Assembly: GCF_905404315.1 (NCBI RefSeq)
Contig: NC_066279.1
Span: forward strand, 1,810,501 to 1,874,500
Source of the DNA: Leptidea sinapis
Lineage: Eukaryota; Arthropoda; Insecta; Lepidoptera; Pieridae
DNA: 64,000 bases
Reading direction: 5' to 3'
A model generated the notes under the pieces. It was not told the origin of the DNA, did not search any database, and saw only the letters and a program-made list of their open reading frames with translations. Positions within the stretch are counted from its first letter, which is position 1. The number at the start of each line of letters is the position of its first letter. The position numbers and the translations under genes were made by a program. Of the stretch, positions 50,323 through 61,595 are shown in pieces.

Positions 50323-51572
50323 CGAGGGGAGGCTGATAAGTAATCTACCTAACTATGAAAGAAAAGACTTTGATGGCTAGTTTTTTTTTTTATTTTTCTA
50401 TATAGTCTCCTGCAAGTGAAATACACTTATGACATTTGCAAATAAGTGACATCATGCCGTTATAATAGTAATTTTTATTTTGCTCGTCAAAATGGTCAGT
50501 CACAGCCTCCTTCATTTCTTCGTCCGTCGAAAATCTGCGACCCCTCAATTTTTTCTTTAAATCTTTGAATAAGAAATAGTCACAGGGAGCCAGATCTGGA
50601 CTATAAGGTGGATGGTTAATTTCTGTGAAGCCGTTTTTGCTCAGGGCTGACCTCGCCGTTAAGGCTGTGTGTACAGGAGTATTGTCTTGTAAAATCAGAA
50701 CACCTTTGCTGAGTTTGCCTCTCCGCTTTTCTTTGATTTGTTCACGAAGCTGGTCAAGCAAGTTTGCATAATATTCAGCATTCATTGTTATATTTTTAGG
50801 CAAATAATCTATCATCAAAATCCCTTCGACATCCCAAAATACGATGGCCATTAGTTTTCCAGCCGACGCGACGGCCGAACCTTGAACTTCCTTGGCGGCT
50901 TTTCTCCTTTAAATTTCCATTGCATTGACTCTTGTTTGCTTTCCGGATCCCACTGGCGAATCCAAGTTTTATCACAGGTCACAATTCGAGAGATAGTCTC
51001 TTCTTCTTTACCTTTGACCAGGTCTAGAAATGCCTGACAACATTCTACTCGCCTTTGTTTGTCAAAGGGGGTCAACATTCTAGTTCCTTGCTAATGCCCA
51101 CATCTCTGGCTATCTCCCACTGCTTGATTCGCCGATCTGCAAGAATCAGGTTCTTCACCTTTTCAACATTATCTGCGGTAACCGCAGAAATTGGCCTTCC
51201 ACAACGTGGGTCGTCTTCCAGGCTCTCACGGCCATGTTTAAATTGCTTAGACCAAAACTTTATGACGAATTCAGAAGGACTTGAATCACCAAACACCTTT
51301 AACATGCGCTCTCTGATCTGCGTAGGCGTATTTCCTTCTTATTGCGTATTTACTTAGGAATTTAATCACTGCTCGATGCTCAAATTTCATCATTTTACAA
51401 TTTTCTTTCGACATGGTGAAATCAAAGCCGTGCCAAAAAAACAAAAGCAAGCGAAAAAAAATAAGCGTCATAATTTTGAAAAAGGAATAAATATAGAATA
51501 TGATTTTGCAGTGGCCAGTTCGATTTTCAAAACTTTCTTTAACAAAGTAGATTTTATATCAGCCACCCCTCG
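50323..51572 (-). mobile_element. mariner element
   Basis: 1250 bp, flanked by TA (50321-50322 and 51573-51574). Inverted ends CGAGGGGAGGCTGATAAGTA / CGAGGGGTGGCTGATATAAA. Encodes a broken DD34D transposase. Inserted in the Helitron above. Confidence 0.9.
50390..51414 (-). pseudogene. mariner transposase, frameshifted
   Basis: Cut-and-paste transposase of the Tc1/mariner superfamily. It starts MSKENCKMMKFEHRAVIKFL; the helix-turn-helix parts include WSKQFKHGRESLEDDPRCGR. Catalytic residues: first D in VTCDKTWIRQWDPE, second D in LILQDNTPVH, third D in YSPDLAPCDYFLF, 34 residues after the second (DD34D). At least three frameshifts (about 51300, 51075, 50852) and a gap of roughly 20-25 residues near 51075 make it inactive, although the catalytic residues survive. 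Confidence 0.9.
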
Positions 51573-51944
51573 TACGCCAAATAGTATTGTTTGCGTTCAG
51601 AAATTTAATTTGTGACAAAACTTAAGATATATCAATCTTGATAAACATAATCTGATAGATAGTTAACAGCTTTAGTTAATCTACCAACTATAGTTAGCTA
51701 AAATTATGTATATTTTTTACCTCCTGAAAAAGTTTGAAATATATAAAAATGCTAATTAGTTATTCATTTTAAACTATTCTTTCAGTTTGATTTCTGAACG
51801 ACGGGGACACGTTTAAACCTTCCTTGGACGTCCACAAATAATTCAAGACCAAAATTAGCCAAATCGGTCGGGCCGTTCTCGAGTTTTAGCGAAACTAACG
51901 AATTCATTTTTATATATATAGATGACAAAGACTATTCAAAAACC

Positions 51945-52225
51945 GGCCAAGTGCGAGTTGAACTCGCGCACGAAGGGTTTCGTATCTATAAAAACGCAAA
52001 AAAATCACGATTTCTCATTGTTGTATGGGAGCTCCCTTAAATTTTTATTATTCAGTATTTGTGCGGCCACAGAAATACATCATTTGTGAAAATTTCAACT
52101 GTCTAACTGTTATGGTTTATGAGATAAAGCCTGTTGACAGATGGACAGACAGACAGACAGACGGACAGCGGAGTCTTAGTAATGGGGTTCCGTTTTTACC
52201 CATTGGATGCGGCACCCAAAATATT
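51945..52225 (+). repeat. Abundant lepidopteran interspersed repeat
   Basis: GGCCAAGTGCGAGTTGAACT, CGCGCACGAAGGGTTTCGTA, ACAGACAGACAGACGGACAG and CAGCGGAGTCTTAGTAATGG, phrases I recall from a repeat common in moths and butterflies. Non-coding, about 280 bp. Confidence 0.6.
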
Positions 52226-52352
52226 AACAAAGTAGCAATGTAATAAAAAAAATCACAAAATTACCACGAATTAACAACTGCTGTTTTCGCTTTAGTATTA
52301 TTAGGGGTTAAAAAATGAAATTCGATTCATGAGTCAGCGCTGTTTTACTGTT

Positions 52353-52745
52353 AGTTTTAAAAGGCATAAAAGGCATTTATTTTCTCAAAATTGATTCCTT
52401 TAGAATTCTTTTTGATGTCATTTCTAATAACATCTAGATACTAATACCGCTTCGGAAACAAATGGCGCTCTGAGAGAGAAGAAGCAAGAAACTCTCCCGA
52501 CATTCTTTTTTGCGCTCTTTTCAATAAAAATATACAATATTGTACAGTCATTTCTATCGTTATAAAATAATCTCAATCTAGTCCCAGGCTGTCCGATCAT
52601 TTAGGTATTCAGCAGTGGAGTAATAGGATTTACGACAGAGCCATTTTTTTATTTAATTATATTTATTATATTTAATTATAAACATTTAAATTTATTTATA
52701 GATAATGCCTGAACAGTGGCTGGGACTTTATTATAGAAGTGTTAA
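52353..52745 (-). repeat. LINE family L-B, 3' UTR
   Basis: TTGATTCCTTTAGAATTC, CTAATACCGCTTCGGAAA, TTAGGTATTCAGCAGTGGAG. Ends where the ORF tail would begin; a small insert at 52655 disturbs it. Confidence 0.65.
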
Positions 52746-53265
52746 GTGTTTGTTTACTCAAAATGTTCGGATTTCCGCACAGTAGACATCTTGACATCTT
52801 GCACATTATTGCTTGACGATATCGGAGAAAGCTATAGTGAATAGCTTCATGCCGAGAGCATCAATCAGTTTTTTTGTCAATCAACCTTTTAATTGGTAAG
52901 CTTTGCTTTAGGACACTGTAGCGGCGTTTGACCTGGGGCAACCATTGTAGTTTGGTTCGGATCGGCTTCAACCATATCTTTCAATTCATTGTTATTCACT
53001 TATGTGGGCAGATTTCCTCGTGGTTCGTTCTTAAAAAAAAAAATTTCCATCACGAAAGCGTTTAAGCCAAATTCGCACGGTGCGTTAATTAGCAGTCCCC
53101 TCTCCAAACGCAACATTGATATTGCAAGCTGTGATAGTTCCGCGTCGGAACTCGTATGCAAAAATCATTCGAATTTACAAAGTATCTTGTCTAAGCTGAA
53201 TAAAAAAAACAACTTAAAGTCGATAATCGAATGTTGCACATTTTTTAAAAGAATAACTACATAGG
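52746..53265. other. Spacer, unassigned
   Basis: A 91-codon frame at 52989-53264 has no recognisable domain and stops at the border of the pogo element; I do not call it a gene. Confidence 0.4.
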
Positions 53266-53267
53266 TA

Positions 53268-55470
53268 GGGGTAGGTGGGGTAAGACGGGGACCTTAAGGT
53301 ATTTCAAGAATAAAACCCATGTTTTTAAATCCAGAATGTTGGAACGATTATTAAGAAAATAATCAGCCTTTTTTCCTTTAATCATAATCAGTCAAAACAA
53401 AAAAATCTAATACTACTCAAAGAAATATCAATTTTTAAAAAGTAGTTATATCTCCCCATCTTACCCCACTTATAGGGCAAGACGGGGTACCCCCTTGGTT
53501 AAGATGGGGTATAAAATATTTAAATGTCTTCACAAACCGGACTGATATGGACGGCTTCGTCATCGTTATCTTCCAATCCTGCACAGCCACAATGCGCCCA
53601 CTTACCGCAAGCCTGGCAAGTGATCCAACCTTCAGTAGACTCGGAATACAAGCCGTGACAATATAGACATTCTGTATCTTCTTCTTCTGATGTCTGACCT
53701 TCATCGTCAGCTTTCTTGGTTTTTTGAGATCTCTTAATTGTTATTTTCTTCTTGTCTGTTGGTTTCGGTTTCTTACTATTTTGTCTTTCTTCTAATTCTG
53801 TTTTATATGGAGAAGCAGTGATAATAGCTGCTTTTCCTCTTCTTATAACTTGTCTTGGTCTTTTTTCGGCGCTTCGTGGATAAGGCATTAACTGTTTCGG
53901 GCTAACCAGATGGAATGCTTCATTATCCAAAGAATCATTTACTGTTGCTTGCTTTTCTAAATGTGAGGTTGTAGCAGTTGGTTGAGGTAGATTGTGTGCT
54001 GAAGAACTAATAATTTAAGGCGGTGCAGGTGGCAGTTTGAGTATCAGGAGCTGACGATGTAATTGTTGGTGGAACTGTCTGTGTTCGTTGTGAGATTTCT
54101 GCTAGCGATAGTGTTGAAGTTGTATCAGATTTAGGTTCCTTTGCCGCGTTCAATTCGATTTCGGTAGCCTCTGCAGCAATGAAGTCATCGTCAGTAAAAA
54201 TCTGTGCATTATAAGGTGAGATCTGACAGGATTTAAATGCATTAATTGCAGTTGGCATGCCCGAATATATGCTTGCCCGAAGAGTTCGGCCACTTGAAAT
54301 TGGGAAACTATCCATCCTGTTAGAGCCTGATCATAAAAGATACTCAAAGGCCGCATAAAACCAACATCTGCAGGCTGTAGTTTGTGAGTGGTGTGTGGTG
54401 GGAAGCATATTATTGTCAAACCGTATTGACGTACCTTATCGATTAACTGCAAATTTTGGGTGTGAGAGTAATGACCATCTAAAATCCGCATTACTGGGTT
54501 GGTTTTAGAAGCGTTGGTGAGTATCACAAACTTCTGAAACCATCTTAAGAAAATGTCTGCAGTGATCCATCCAGAATCTGAACATTCAGCCCATGAGTTC
54601 GATGACGGTTAAGAAATCCATGCAACTAGTCATAACCAGCCTTTCCCTTGAGATCTTTAAATTTATGTTGTTTATTGTTACGAACCGCTAGCTCATAAGC
54701 TAACTTCTGGAATTCGGAACTTGACAGACCAAATAATCTTCCTTCCATTTCCTTTAAATAAGTAACAAGTATTTGTTCTTCTTCTTCGGAAAACACTGAA
54801 GTAATTGAACCCAAGGGGACCTTGACTTGTAGTATATTATTGTCTCTTTTTCTCGCTTGGTTAACTTTACGCTCGAGTGTTGTTTGAGGGACATTATAAG
54901 CCTTGCTGGCCGATTTATAACCTTTTTTTCCATCCAATACTTCCTGAATGGCTAATTTCATTTGTTCTTCACCCCACCCTCCTGTATCAGATTTTCTTTC
55001 ATAATTTCGAACCATATTCTATAAAAAAATATTTAAATTAAACAAACGAATAAAGATATTTTAAATTTACTTCCAAAAAATAATAACTAATCAGCAGGTA
55101 AGTAGGTATCTTTCCCAAACTGTACTTATAAGTTGTATTAAATTTTTTGAGGTTATAAATCAAAGCAAACCGGAACTAATTAATAAGTTTAGAATAGTAA
55201 AATAAACAAATATTTATAAAAAAATAAGTCAGGCAGCTTGTATAACATGTATTACGAAAATTCACGCAGTTTATATACGTCAATAGTTAGATAAAACCAC
55301 AAAAAATTAGAAAAAACAAACTTACCAACAAGAAACGTGCACTCCTCCGACAAAACTTTATGTGACACTAACAACTAATGCTAAACACCGTCAAATAGCG
55401 TTAAAATAAATTTGCTTGTGACATTGCAATACCTATTTTGGTAGGGTCCCCGTCTTACCCCACCTTCCCC
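53268..55470 (-). mobile_element. pogo-type (Tc1/mariner superfamily) transposon
   Basis: 2203 bp flanked by TA (53266-53267, 55471-55472). Inverted ends GGGG(T/A)AGGTGGGG plus TAAGACGGGGAC. Inverted copies of the end motif (TCTTACCCCAC and GGCAAGACGGGGTA) recur at 53455-53500, a subterminal array. Carries a decayed transposase on the minus strand. Confidence 0.88.
53520..55015 (-). pseudogene. pogo/Tigger-type transposase with PHD-like end, internally deleted
   Basis: Starts MVRNYERKSDTGGWGEEQMK with a psq-type helix-turn-helix (SASKAYNVPQTTLERKVNQA), then a CENPB-like DNA-binding part. After a stop at 54626 and an internal loss of the first catalytic region, the DDE core resumes with RILDGHYSHTQNLQLIDKVR and CFPPHTTHKLQPADVGFMRP (second catalytic D and flanking motifs). 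Another frameshift separates a C-terminal tail whose ECLYCHGLYSESTEGWITCQ and CGKWAHCGCAG form a PHD-like zinc finger. Not functional. Confidence 0.82.
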
Positions 55471-55644
55471 TAACATGTGAAAAAAAGTTTCACTCCAAAA
55501 TCTCAATCCATGAAGGTTCTATATCAATTTGAAGTACCTATTACAATAAAACGGCAATTTCATACTTGAACCCAGTGAACCTCTATTATTTATGCTTTTA
55601 TTTATTCAATCTAAGTCAAAGAGTATAATAATATATAGGGAAAA

Positions 55645-55870
55645 GAGAGCCCTCTCTACGCATTATGAGCTGTCTATTTGAAAACTAGCGCCATCTGAAG
55701 ATTGGCCCCGAAAATAACTATATATAAGCTCGAAATTATAAAATTAATTTTTAATGTTGTGACGCAATTAAATAACTAACTCTACTTTTAAATGTATGTA
55801 TTGCAATTTTTTACCATGTTGAAATTGCGCGTAGAGTTAGTTATTTAATTTTGCCACAACATAGAACATG
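55645..55870. repeat. Repeat with hairpin end, copy 2
   Basis: AGCCCTCTCTACGCATTATG, GCGCCATCTGAAGATTGG, and the inverted pair at 55755-55863 (TGTTGTGACGCAATTAAATA / TTTAATTTTGCCACAACA). See 39340-39560. Confidence 0.65.
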
Positions 55871-56381
55871 AAGGATAGGATTTAGTAGTGTTGGTATGAG
55901 TAATTGAGGTAATTGGGTGGGTGGTTAAATATAATATGCTTTTTTATATATCTTTTTTGGGTATATCCGTTTTTAAGAACCCAGTTATTATATTTTGAAT
56001 GTCATAGAAGCAATTTTCTAATTCTTCTTTTTTATAACATAACCATTTTTGATTATTGTATTCTTTTGCTTTTATATAATCATTGTCATTTCTATCATAT
56101 TTGGGTTTTTTGATGCATACTTAAAAATAATTGAGCTGGTTTCTTAAATTTCATAGCAAAATGTTGAAATACATTGCTGCTGGACCAATCTTCAGCACCT
56201 TTTAACCTTGCTTTGAAAGATTGTCCTTTTTTTCGCAAGCACGATATTTCTGCTTGAAGATGCTTGATCTATGTGCGCTGTGGAGCCATTTGATCTGTGA
56301 AAGAATGTTTTATTTACAATTTGTATAGTAGATTCAGTCTTAAAGTATATATATATTTGAAATAAAGGTCATTATTTAATC
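55871..56381. other. Spacer, no gene seen
   Basis: AT-rich; the small frame at 55913-56113 is not supported. Confidence 0.4.
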
Positions 56382-59340
56382 AAAACAAATCTTATAACTA
56401 TATTTACAATACTACGACTACATAAAATTAAAACTATCATTACGTGGAAGCGTACCAAGAATACTGGCAGCATTACCCCGTTGGATAGCAAGGCTGATCC
56501 GTTGACCGAAATAGCTGCCAGCACTTGGGTTTCCAGTAGCCTTATTGAGGCGCGAAGATAGTATTTTGAACATTCTCCGCGCCTCTGGGCCCCACGGGCC
56601 AAGTGTCTCGACACCAAACGGCACAAAGATGTATGACTCACTGAGACCAACATATTTGCGACGCTTGCTGTCTTCGGCAGTCGAAGCAGCAGCCCCAGCA
56701 CCAACGGACGTAACTTGGACATGAGAAGGAGCCAGAGTGTCGACGCAAGTAGCGTCCCACACCAGCGCACTTCCCCGTGCCCAAGCCACCAGCGTCATTC
56801 CATCAGGACGCTTGCCATCGCGGCGGGTAATACCATTTGGCTCTAAAACAGCTGGTATATTAAGAGCGGCAAATGCCCTGCGGATGACTTCATTAATGCT
56901 GGCGTGACGACTGATACGGCCTGCCGATTTAAGGCAGGATAACCCGTGGCGTCCAAGAGCATCTACCTGAACGCCACATCTACATTGATGTGGTTCATTC
57001 AGTTTTATACCTAGCCGGAGTGATACGCATATTGACAATGTCATATTGTCAAGTAGCGTTCCAATCGGCGCAGAAGGCAAGGCTTGTAACCAAAATCCCG
57101 ACTCATTTTCTGTCACGGCCAAAAGACGAGCACGCTCTGTTATGTCAGTAGATGATATCAAAAGATCATCAAAGGCTGACTTACAAAGAAGTGGGTCCCA
57201 TGCTTTTTGACACTTTAAATCGTCTGGAAAATTTTGAATGTTTGCAATATTTAGCCAAGCATTGTTAGCTTCGTTCAAATACGCAATCTCTGCGTTACCT
57301 GGTACATGATTTACAATTCTAGTAACCAAAGGCTGCGCACTATGAACTGAAGATAGAAATGCTGGTAAGGCAACGCCCGAAACTTTGCGAGTACCCAAAC
57401 CACCAAACCGTATCGGTAAAGAGGCTTGAGACCATGCACGATCTGTAAACGCGCAATTCAAAATGGTTTCTAAAATATTTTTAAGTGAAATATCAATCAC
57501 ATCAAGCAAATTTGGAAATTTCCATAACGGGCTAGACCTTAAGAGGTACGTAAATTTTGGAACAAATAAACAAGACCGAATAATAGTTAAGGCCATATGA
57601 GAATTAATTTTCAATAATCTGTCCGAAACATTATTAATTTTTTTAATGTGATCGTTTAAGATCGTTGGAATTGAAACAGGAAATAATGGAGCTCCAAGAA
57701 GGTCAAGTGAATTCTTATCCAAAACTTTAATATTGGGGGCCAGAACGTTAAATTTATTGGTAATATCAACCCGGTCTGAAATTTGGATATTTTCGCCGAT
57801 AAAAAGCTCGCATTTCGAAAAATTTAACTCAAGGCCGATTGAGCTAAAACTTTCTATTACAACTTTCAAATCATCTAAAACAGAGTCCACTTCACCACCC
57901 AAAGTACCATCATCCAAGTACCAAACATTAAATTTTGATTTTAGTTTTGTTATGGCGGAATGAATGGCAAGGCTAAATATTGCTGGACCAAGAGGGTCGC
58001 CTTGCTGACAGCCAACAGAAGACCAAATATTATGATTTTTGAATAATAATTTGGATGGTTTACTATAACATTGCCAAATATAATGATAGATTGAAGGAAT
58101 TGAATTTTTAACTTCTCTCAGCAGAGCTCCCCTATCAACAGAGTTGAAAGCATTTTTCACATCTAATTTTAAAAAGACATCACCAGAGTTCCTCTCCAAA
58201 AAAGTTCGCGCAGCGTGGACTGCAGCTTCGCAACCACTTTTGCAGCCGAAACCCAACTGAGTTGGAATGAATTTAGTTGATAGGAAAGGAGAAATATGTT
58301 TACAACAAATTTTAGAAACAAGGCGTCGAAATGTGCAGCCCACGGCTATAGGACGAATCCCACCATCTTTTTTTTAAGAGCACATATATTCGCACCATAT
58401 AAAATTTCGGTAATTTCGGTATTAACTTTTCCAGAAAGCATGAGATTTACTAAGAGAACAATGTCCTCAAGCAACGCTCTACCCGCATCCCCTGTAGAAG
58501 GACATACCAGATCTTTCAGATGCTGGGGTGTCAGTCCATCGGGGCCGCCGGCAGAACCAGTCTTAAAGGACATTATTGCTTTTAGTACATCACCATCATT
58601 AGCCCGTAGATGATTATCGGAAAAAGATGGTTCCGGAATAACACAATTAGCATCTGGTGATGGGTGTTTACTTTGTAAAGCCAAAAGTGTTTCATTTGAG
58701 TCGGGTGCCAGGATATCATTTGAAAAAAGTATAGATGCAGCACCTTTCACGTCACCGTCATTAACTTTCTGTTCTACTTTTCGAAAAATGTTGAATTTTG
58801 AATTTTGGTTACTATTTAAAATATTGCCAAAGATATTTGGGTCAGAACAATTTGATTTTATTTTCTGTGTGAGTGAACTGTGGTCATCTTTTTTTGCATG
58901 TAAAGTTGAATATGCGACTATGAACAAATGCTCCCAACTATCTTTTGAATTTTGGTTGACTGTAGATCGAATGACTTTTGGAGAGTGCAGTTGCAACAGT
59001 AATGCGAGCCCCTTTTGGAATTCGCTTTACTACTGGAACCGAATCCTTTAATTTTCCTAATAATTCCGAAAAATTTGTGTTAACATGATATGCGTTATTT
59101 GTCGAGGGCAAGGTGTTATGATGTATATCCGAAACTAACGCGGAACTGTGCTTTTTACCGGTGTGAATTTTTAAGCCTCTTGCACCTCTAAAATAACGTG
59201 TAGGAGAGCATAGGTCACATTTCACAAGATCACTGGCTTGGCTACAAACATTGTTTATGTTTAGATTATTATCACTCATTAATTCACTATTGGTCCATTT
59301 AACAGTCACTTCACACACAAGCTCAGCTATTGGTCCTCGA
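56382..59340 (-). pseudogene. RLE-type LINE, long copy with YLDD reverse transcriptase
   Basis: Order on the minus strand: a C2H2 finger (CDLCSPTRYFRGARGLKIHT, 59225-59165); a linker; GSAGGPDGLTPQHLKDLV; RT motifs GFGCKSGCEAAVHAARTF, LKLDVKNAFNSVDRGALL, GCQQGDPLGPAIFSLAIH and the active site WYLDDGTLGG (YLDD, near 57920). A CRCGVQVDALGRHGLSC zinc knuckle then precedes a restriction-like endonuclease (KRPDGMTL ... ALVWDATCVDT) and the end FVPFGVETLGPWGPEA. RT and nuclease form one open frame of 641 codons (56418-58343). Two frameshifts lie in A-runs near 58370 and 58985. A finger before and a CCHC-nuclease after the RT is the R2-type layout; the exact clade is unknown. Confidence 0.85.
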
Positions 59341-59439
59341 ATGACACGAACTGCGCGTTGCTATGTGCAGAAGACAAATCTGAAAACAATAAATACCTTA
59401 GCAACTATATTAACAGGACAAAAATACTTAGGAAATATA

Positions 59440-59555
59440 CTATCCTAAAACATTGTGATGGGTAGCCACACCGACACACCAACACTTGTACCGATGCAGC
59501 ACCACTTTCTGAGGCTGGGATGGGACAGCAAGCGCTGATTTGCAGCGTAAATAAT
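59440..59555 (-). CDS. Candidate terminal exon of an unidentified gene
   Basis: Acceptor TTTCAG, then 38 codons to TAG (YLRCKSALAVPSQPQKVVLH then RYKCWCVGVATHHNVLG). In phase with the candidate exon at 60154-60237. The LINE at 56382-59340 lies just downstream. No family recognised. Confidence 0.4.
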
Positions 59556-59614
59556 CTGAAACAGAATTAAAATATGGATCAGTAGTATGTTCTGCGTGAC
59601 AGCTCAATGACAAC

Positions 59615-59785
59615 TCAAATATAAAATATATATTTGAAATGCTGTTCGTTAGTCTTTCTAAAACTCGAGAATGGCTGGATCGATTTGGCTAATTTTGGTC
59701 TTGAATTTTTTGTGGAAGTCCAGTAAAGGTTTTGATAAGTAAGTAATTTCATATGTATAGCACGGCGTCTGTCGGGTCAGCTAGT
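59615..59785 (+). mobile_element. Helitron-like element
   Basis: Begins near TCAAATATAAAATATATATT and ends CTGTCGGGTCAGCTAGT; the body has GCTGTTCGTTAGTC and TTGGTCTTGAATTTTTTGTG. In the intron between candidate exons at 59555 and 60154. Confidence 0.65.
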
Positions 59786-60153
59786 AATGAATAAAACATA
59801 TTCAAAATTTAATTCCCACACGAACATTAGCTGTTCTCAATCCTATCAGGTACCAATGCAGCCTTCATCAAAAAAGACATTTGGCTAAATAGTCTTATAT
59901 CATGTCATGCATTAATCTGCTGTTATAAAATTACTGTCACATTTATGGTTAATGTTTGTTAAATAAAAACCTTTCTAATTTCTTATTATCTTTAATTTCT
60001 TATGTGTGTTGTAATATTACATCAAAGCCCGCCATCATCAGGTGTGCTACTCCCTAACTTTGCTGACTCACATACTACTAAATAAATGATGGGCCATTAC
60101 AAAAATCTAAGTAAATAAAGTAACTAAGTAAATAAGTTTTAAAAATTATTTAC
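59786..60153. other. Putative intron, no feature
   Basis: AT-rich sequence between a Helitron and a candidate exon. Confidence 0.35.
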
Positions 60154-60237
60154 CTGAACAGTCTTGCTGTATTATTGTAGGCAGTAAATGTTGTGTGGAT
60201 GAAGCTTGTCCTAAGATTAGTTGACTCTGAACTTGTC
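60154..60237 (-). CDS. Candidate internal exon of an unidentified gene
   Basis: Flanked by TTTTCAG and GTAAAT. Gln-rich: QVQSQLILGQASSTQHLLPT then IIQQDCS. Phase 1 in, phase 1 out; joins both neighbours without a stop. Gln-rich stretches occur in transcription regulators, but no domain is visible. Confidence 0.42.
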
Positions 60238-60494
60238 CTGAAAATTAATGTGAATATGTAAAGATTATGTTATATCAATTAAATGATTTACACTGATAAT
60301 GAACCAGTTTCAAATGCAACCATTGAATTTTGTAATCACAACTGTGTAAGAAAATCAGGTGTTTCCAGAATGATACAATATACCTTCAAAAAAACCATCA
60401 TTTCTACAAAGATTCTTAGTGGTGTGACTAAATCTGACAGAATAAGGTATAGAATCGAATATTAACTCAATATGTGTTAAATTAGGGGACTTAC

Positions 60495-60553
60495 CAGGCA
60501 GATGAAGCATCGGAACTCCCAATGTGCTTAGCCGTTGATTACGATTTCTGTGT
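60495..60553 (-). CDS. Candidate internal exon of an unidentified gene
   Basis: Flanked by CTGACAG and GTAAGT; 59 nt, HRNRNQRLSTLGVPMLHLP. Leaves in phase 1 and joins the next exon. Upstream exons would lie beyond the LINE at 60608-61440 and were not found. Confidence 0.4.
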
Positions 60554-60607
60554 CTGTCAGAAAAGTGTATATATCACAAATTCTCTTCTTCTTATAACAT
60601 TGAAAAT

Positions 60608-61440
60608 CAGAGTTTTTTTTTATATGAGAGGGGGCAAACGGGCAAGAGGCTCACGGGATGGGGAGAGGTGAGGCAACCGCCCATGGACATCCGCAACAAC
60701 AGGTGTGTCAAGAAATGCGTTGCCGGCCTTTAAGGTATGTATGTATGAGTATGCTTTTTTCTTGAGGGTCCCTAAGTCGTATCTGTTCGGGAAGACCGCT
60801 GCCGGTAGTTGATTCCACAAAGTGGCTGTGCGAGGCAAGAAATTTCGAAGAAAACTCGCGGTTGTGGAATGCCAGACGTCTACGTGATGCGGATGGTACT
60901 TTGCACGTAATGTCCGATGGTGGAATTCGGCCGCTGGAATCAACACGAACAGCTCCTCTGAGCACTCCCCGTGATAAATGCGGTAGAAGATGCAGAGAGA
61001 ACCCACATCTCTACGCAATGCTAGAGCCGATCGGAGATGACTTGATCGTCGATGATTCGAGCCGCTCTTCGTTGTATGCGGTCAAATGGAAGAAACTGGT
61101 ACTGGGGAGCACCCTCCCAGAGGTGAGAACAGTACTCCATGTGAGGCCGAATTTGCGCCTTATAAAGTTGCAGGCGGTGGCTTTTAGTGAAGTACTGTCT
61201 CGCCTTACTGAGTACACCAAGCTTTTTAGAGGCCAGTTTGGCCTTCTCTTCCAAGTGACCACGGAACTGAACGTCGCTCGATATATCGACGCCAAGTATG
61301 CCAATATAGGCTGTGGCAGTTAGAGGAGTGATCTCGAATTGAGGGGATACGACAAAGGGAGACTTTTTAGTGGTGAACGCACAAACTTGTGTCTTCTTGG
61401 GGTTGAATTGGACTAAATTTTGTCGGCCCCATTCCGAGAA
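60608..61440 (-). pseudogene. LINE fragment related to family L-A
   Basis: Minus-strand frames in two pieces: LASKKLGVLSKARQYFTKSH and YKAQIRPHMEYCSHLWEGAP (61021-61254), then RRDVGSLCIFYRIYHGECSE and NFLPRTATLWNQLPAAVFPN (60620-61018), separated by a frameshift. Ends with a T-run at 60612 on the plus strand. A different subfamily from 18058-18495. 5' break at about 61440 against repeat R2. Confidence 0.75.
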
Positions 61441-61441
61441 A

Positions 61442-61595
61442 CGCCAACGCTAGAAGTAGCCGCCATTTTATGACCAGTGGGCCGGTTTCAAAGCGAGTGA
61501 CAGCTGACAAAGCTTTAATTTTGGGGCCAACTAACAGATGGCACTACAGTTTTCTGAAAACGTCACTTTAAGGCGACTGTCCCACCCCTGATCTA
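61442..61595 (+). repeat. Repeat R2, copy 2
   Basis: GCCAACGCTAGAAGTAGCCG to CGACTGTCCCACCCCTG; partner of 42905-43120. Confidence 0.6.

Larger units (their letters stand above)
50256..51922 (-). mobile_element. Helitron split by a mariner element
   Basis: The left end ACTAGCTGACCCGGCAGA and right end TTTTTATATATATAGA are both kept. Without the inserted mariner it would be about 415 bp. Same family as the fragments at 6690-6849 and 59615-59785 (TTGGTCTTGAATTATTTGTG on the minus strand). Confidence 0.75.

Noticed and set aside
52989..53264. 91-codon open frame as a gene
   Set aside because: No similarity, no splice context, and it ends at the border of a transposon; length is compatible with chance.
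54007..54315. Separate host protein with Ser/Thr-rich tail
   Set aside because: It overlaps the transposase core in another frame and lies inside the pogo element ends.
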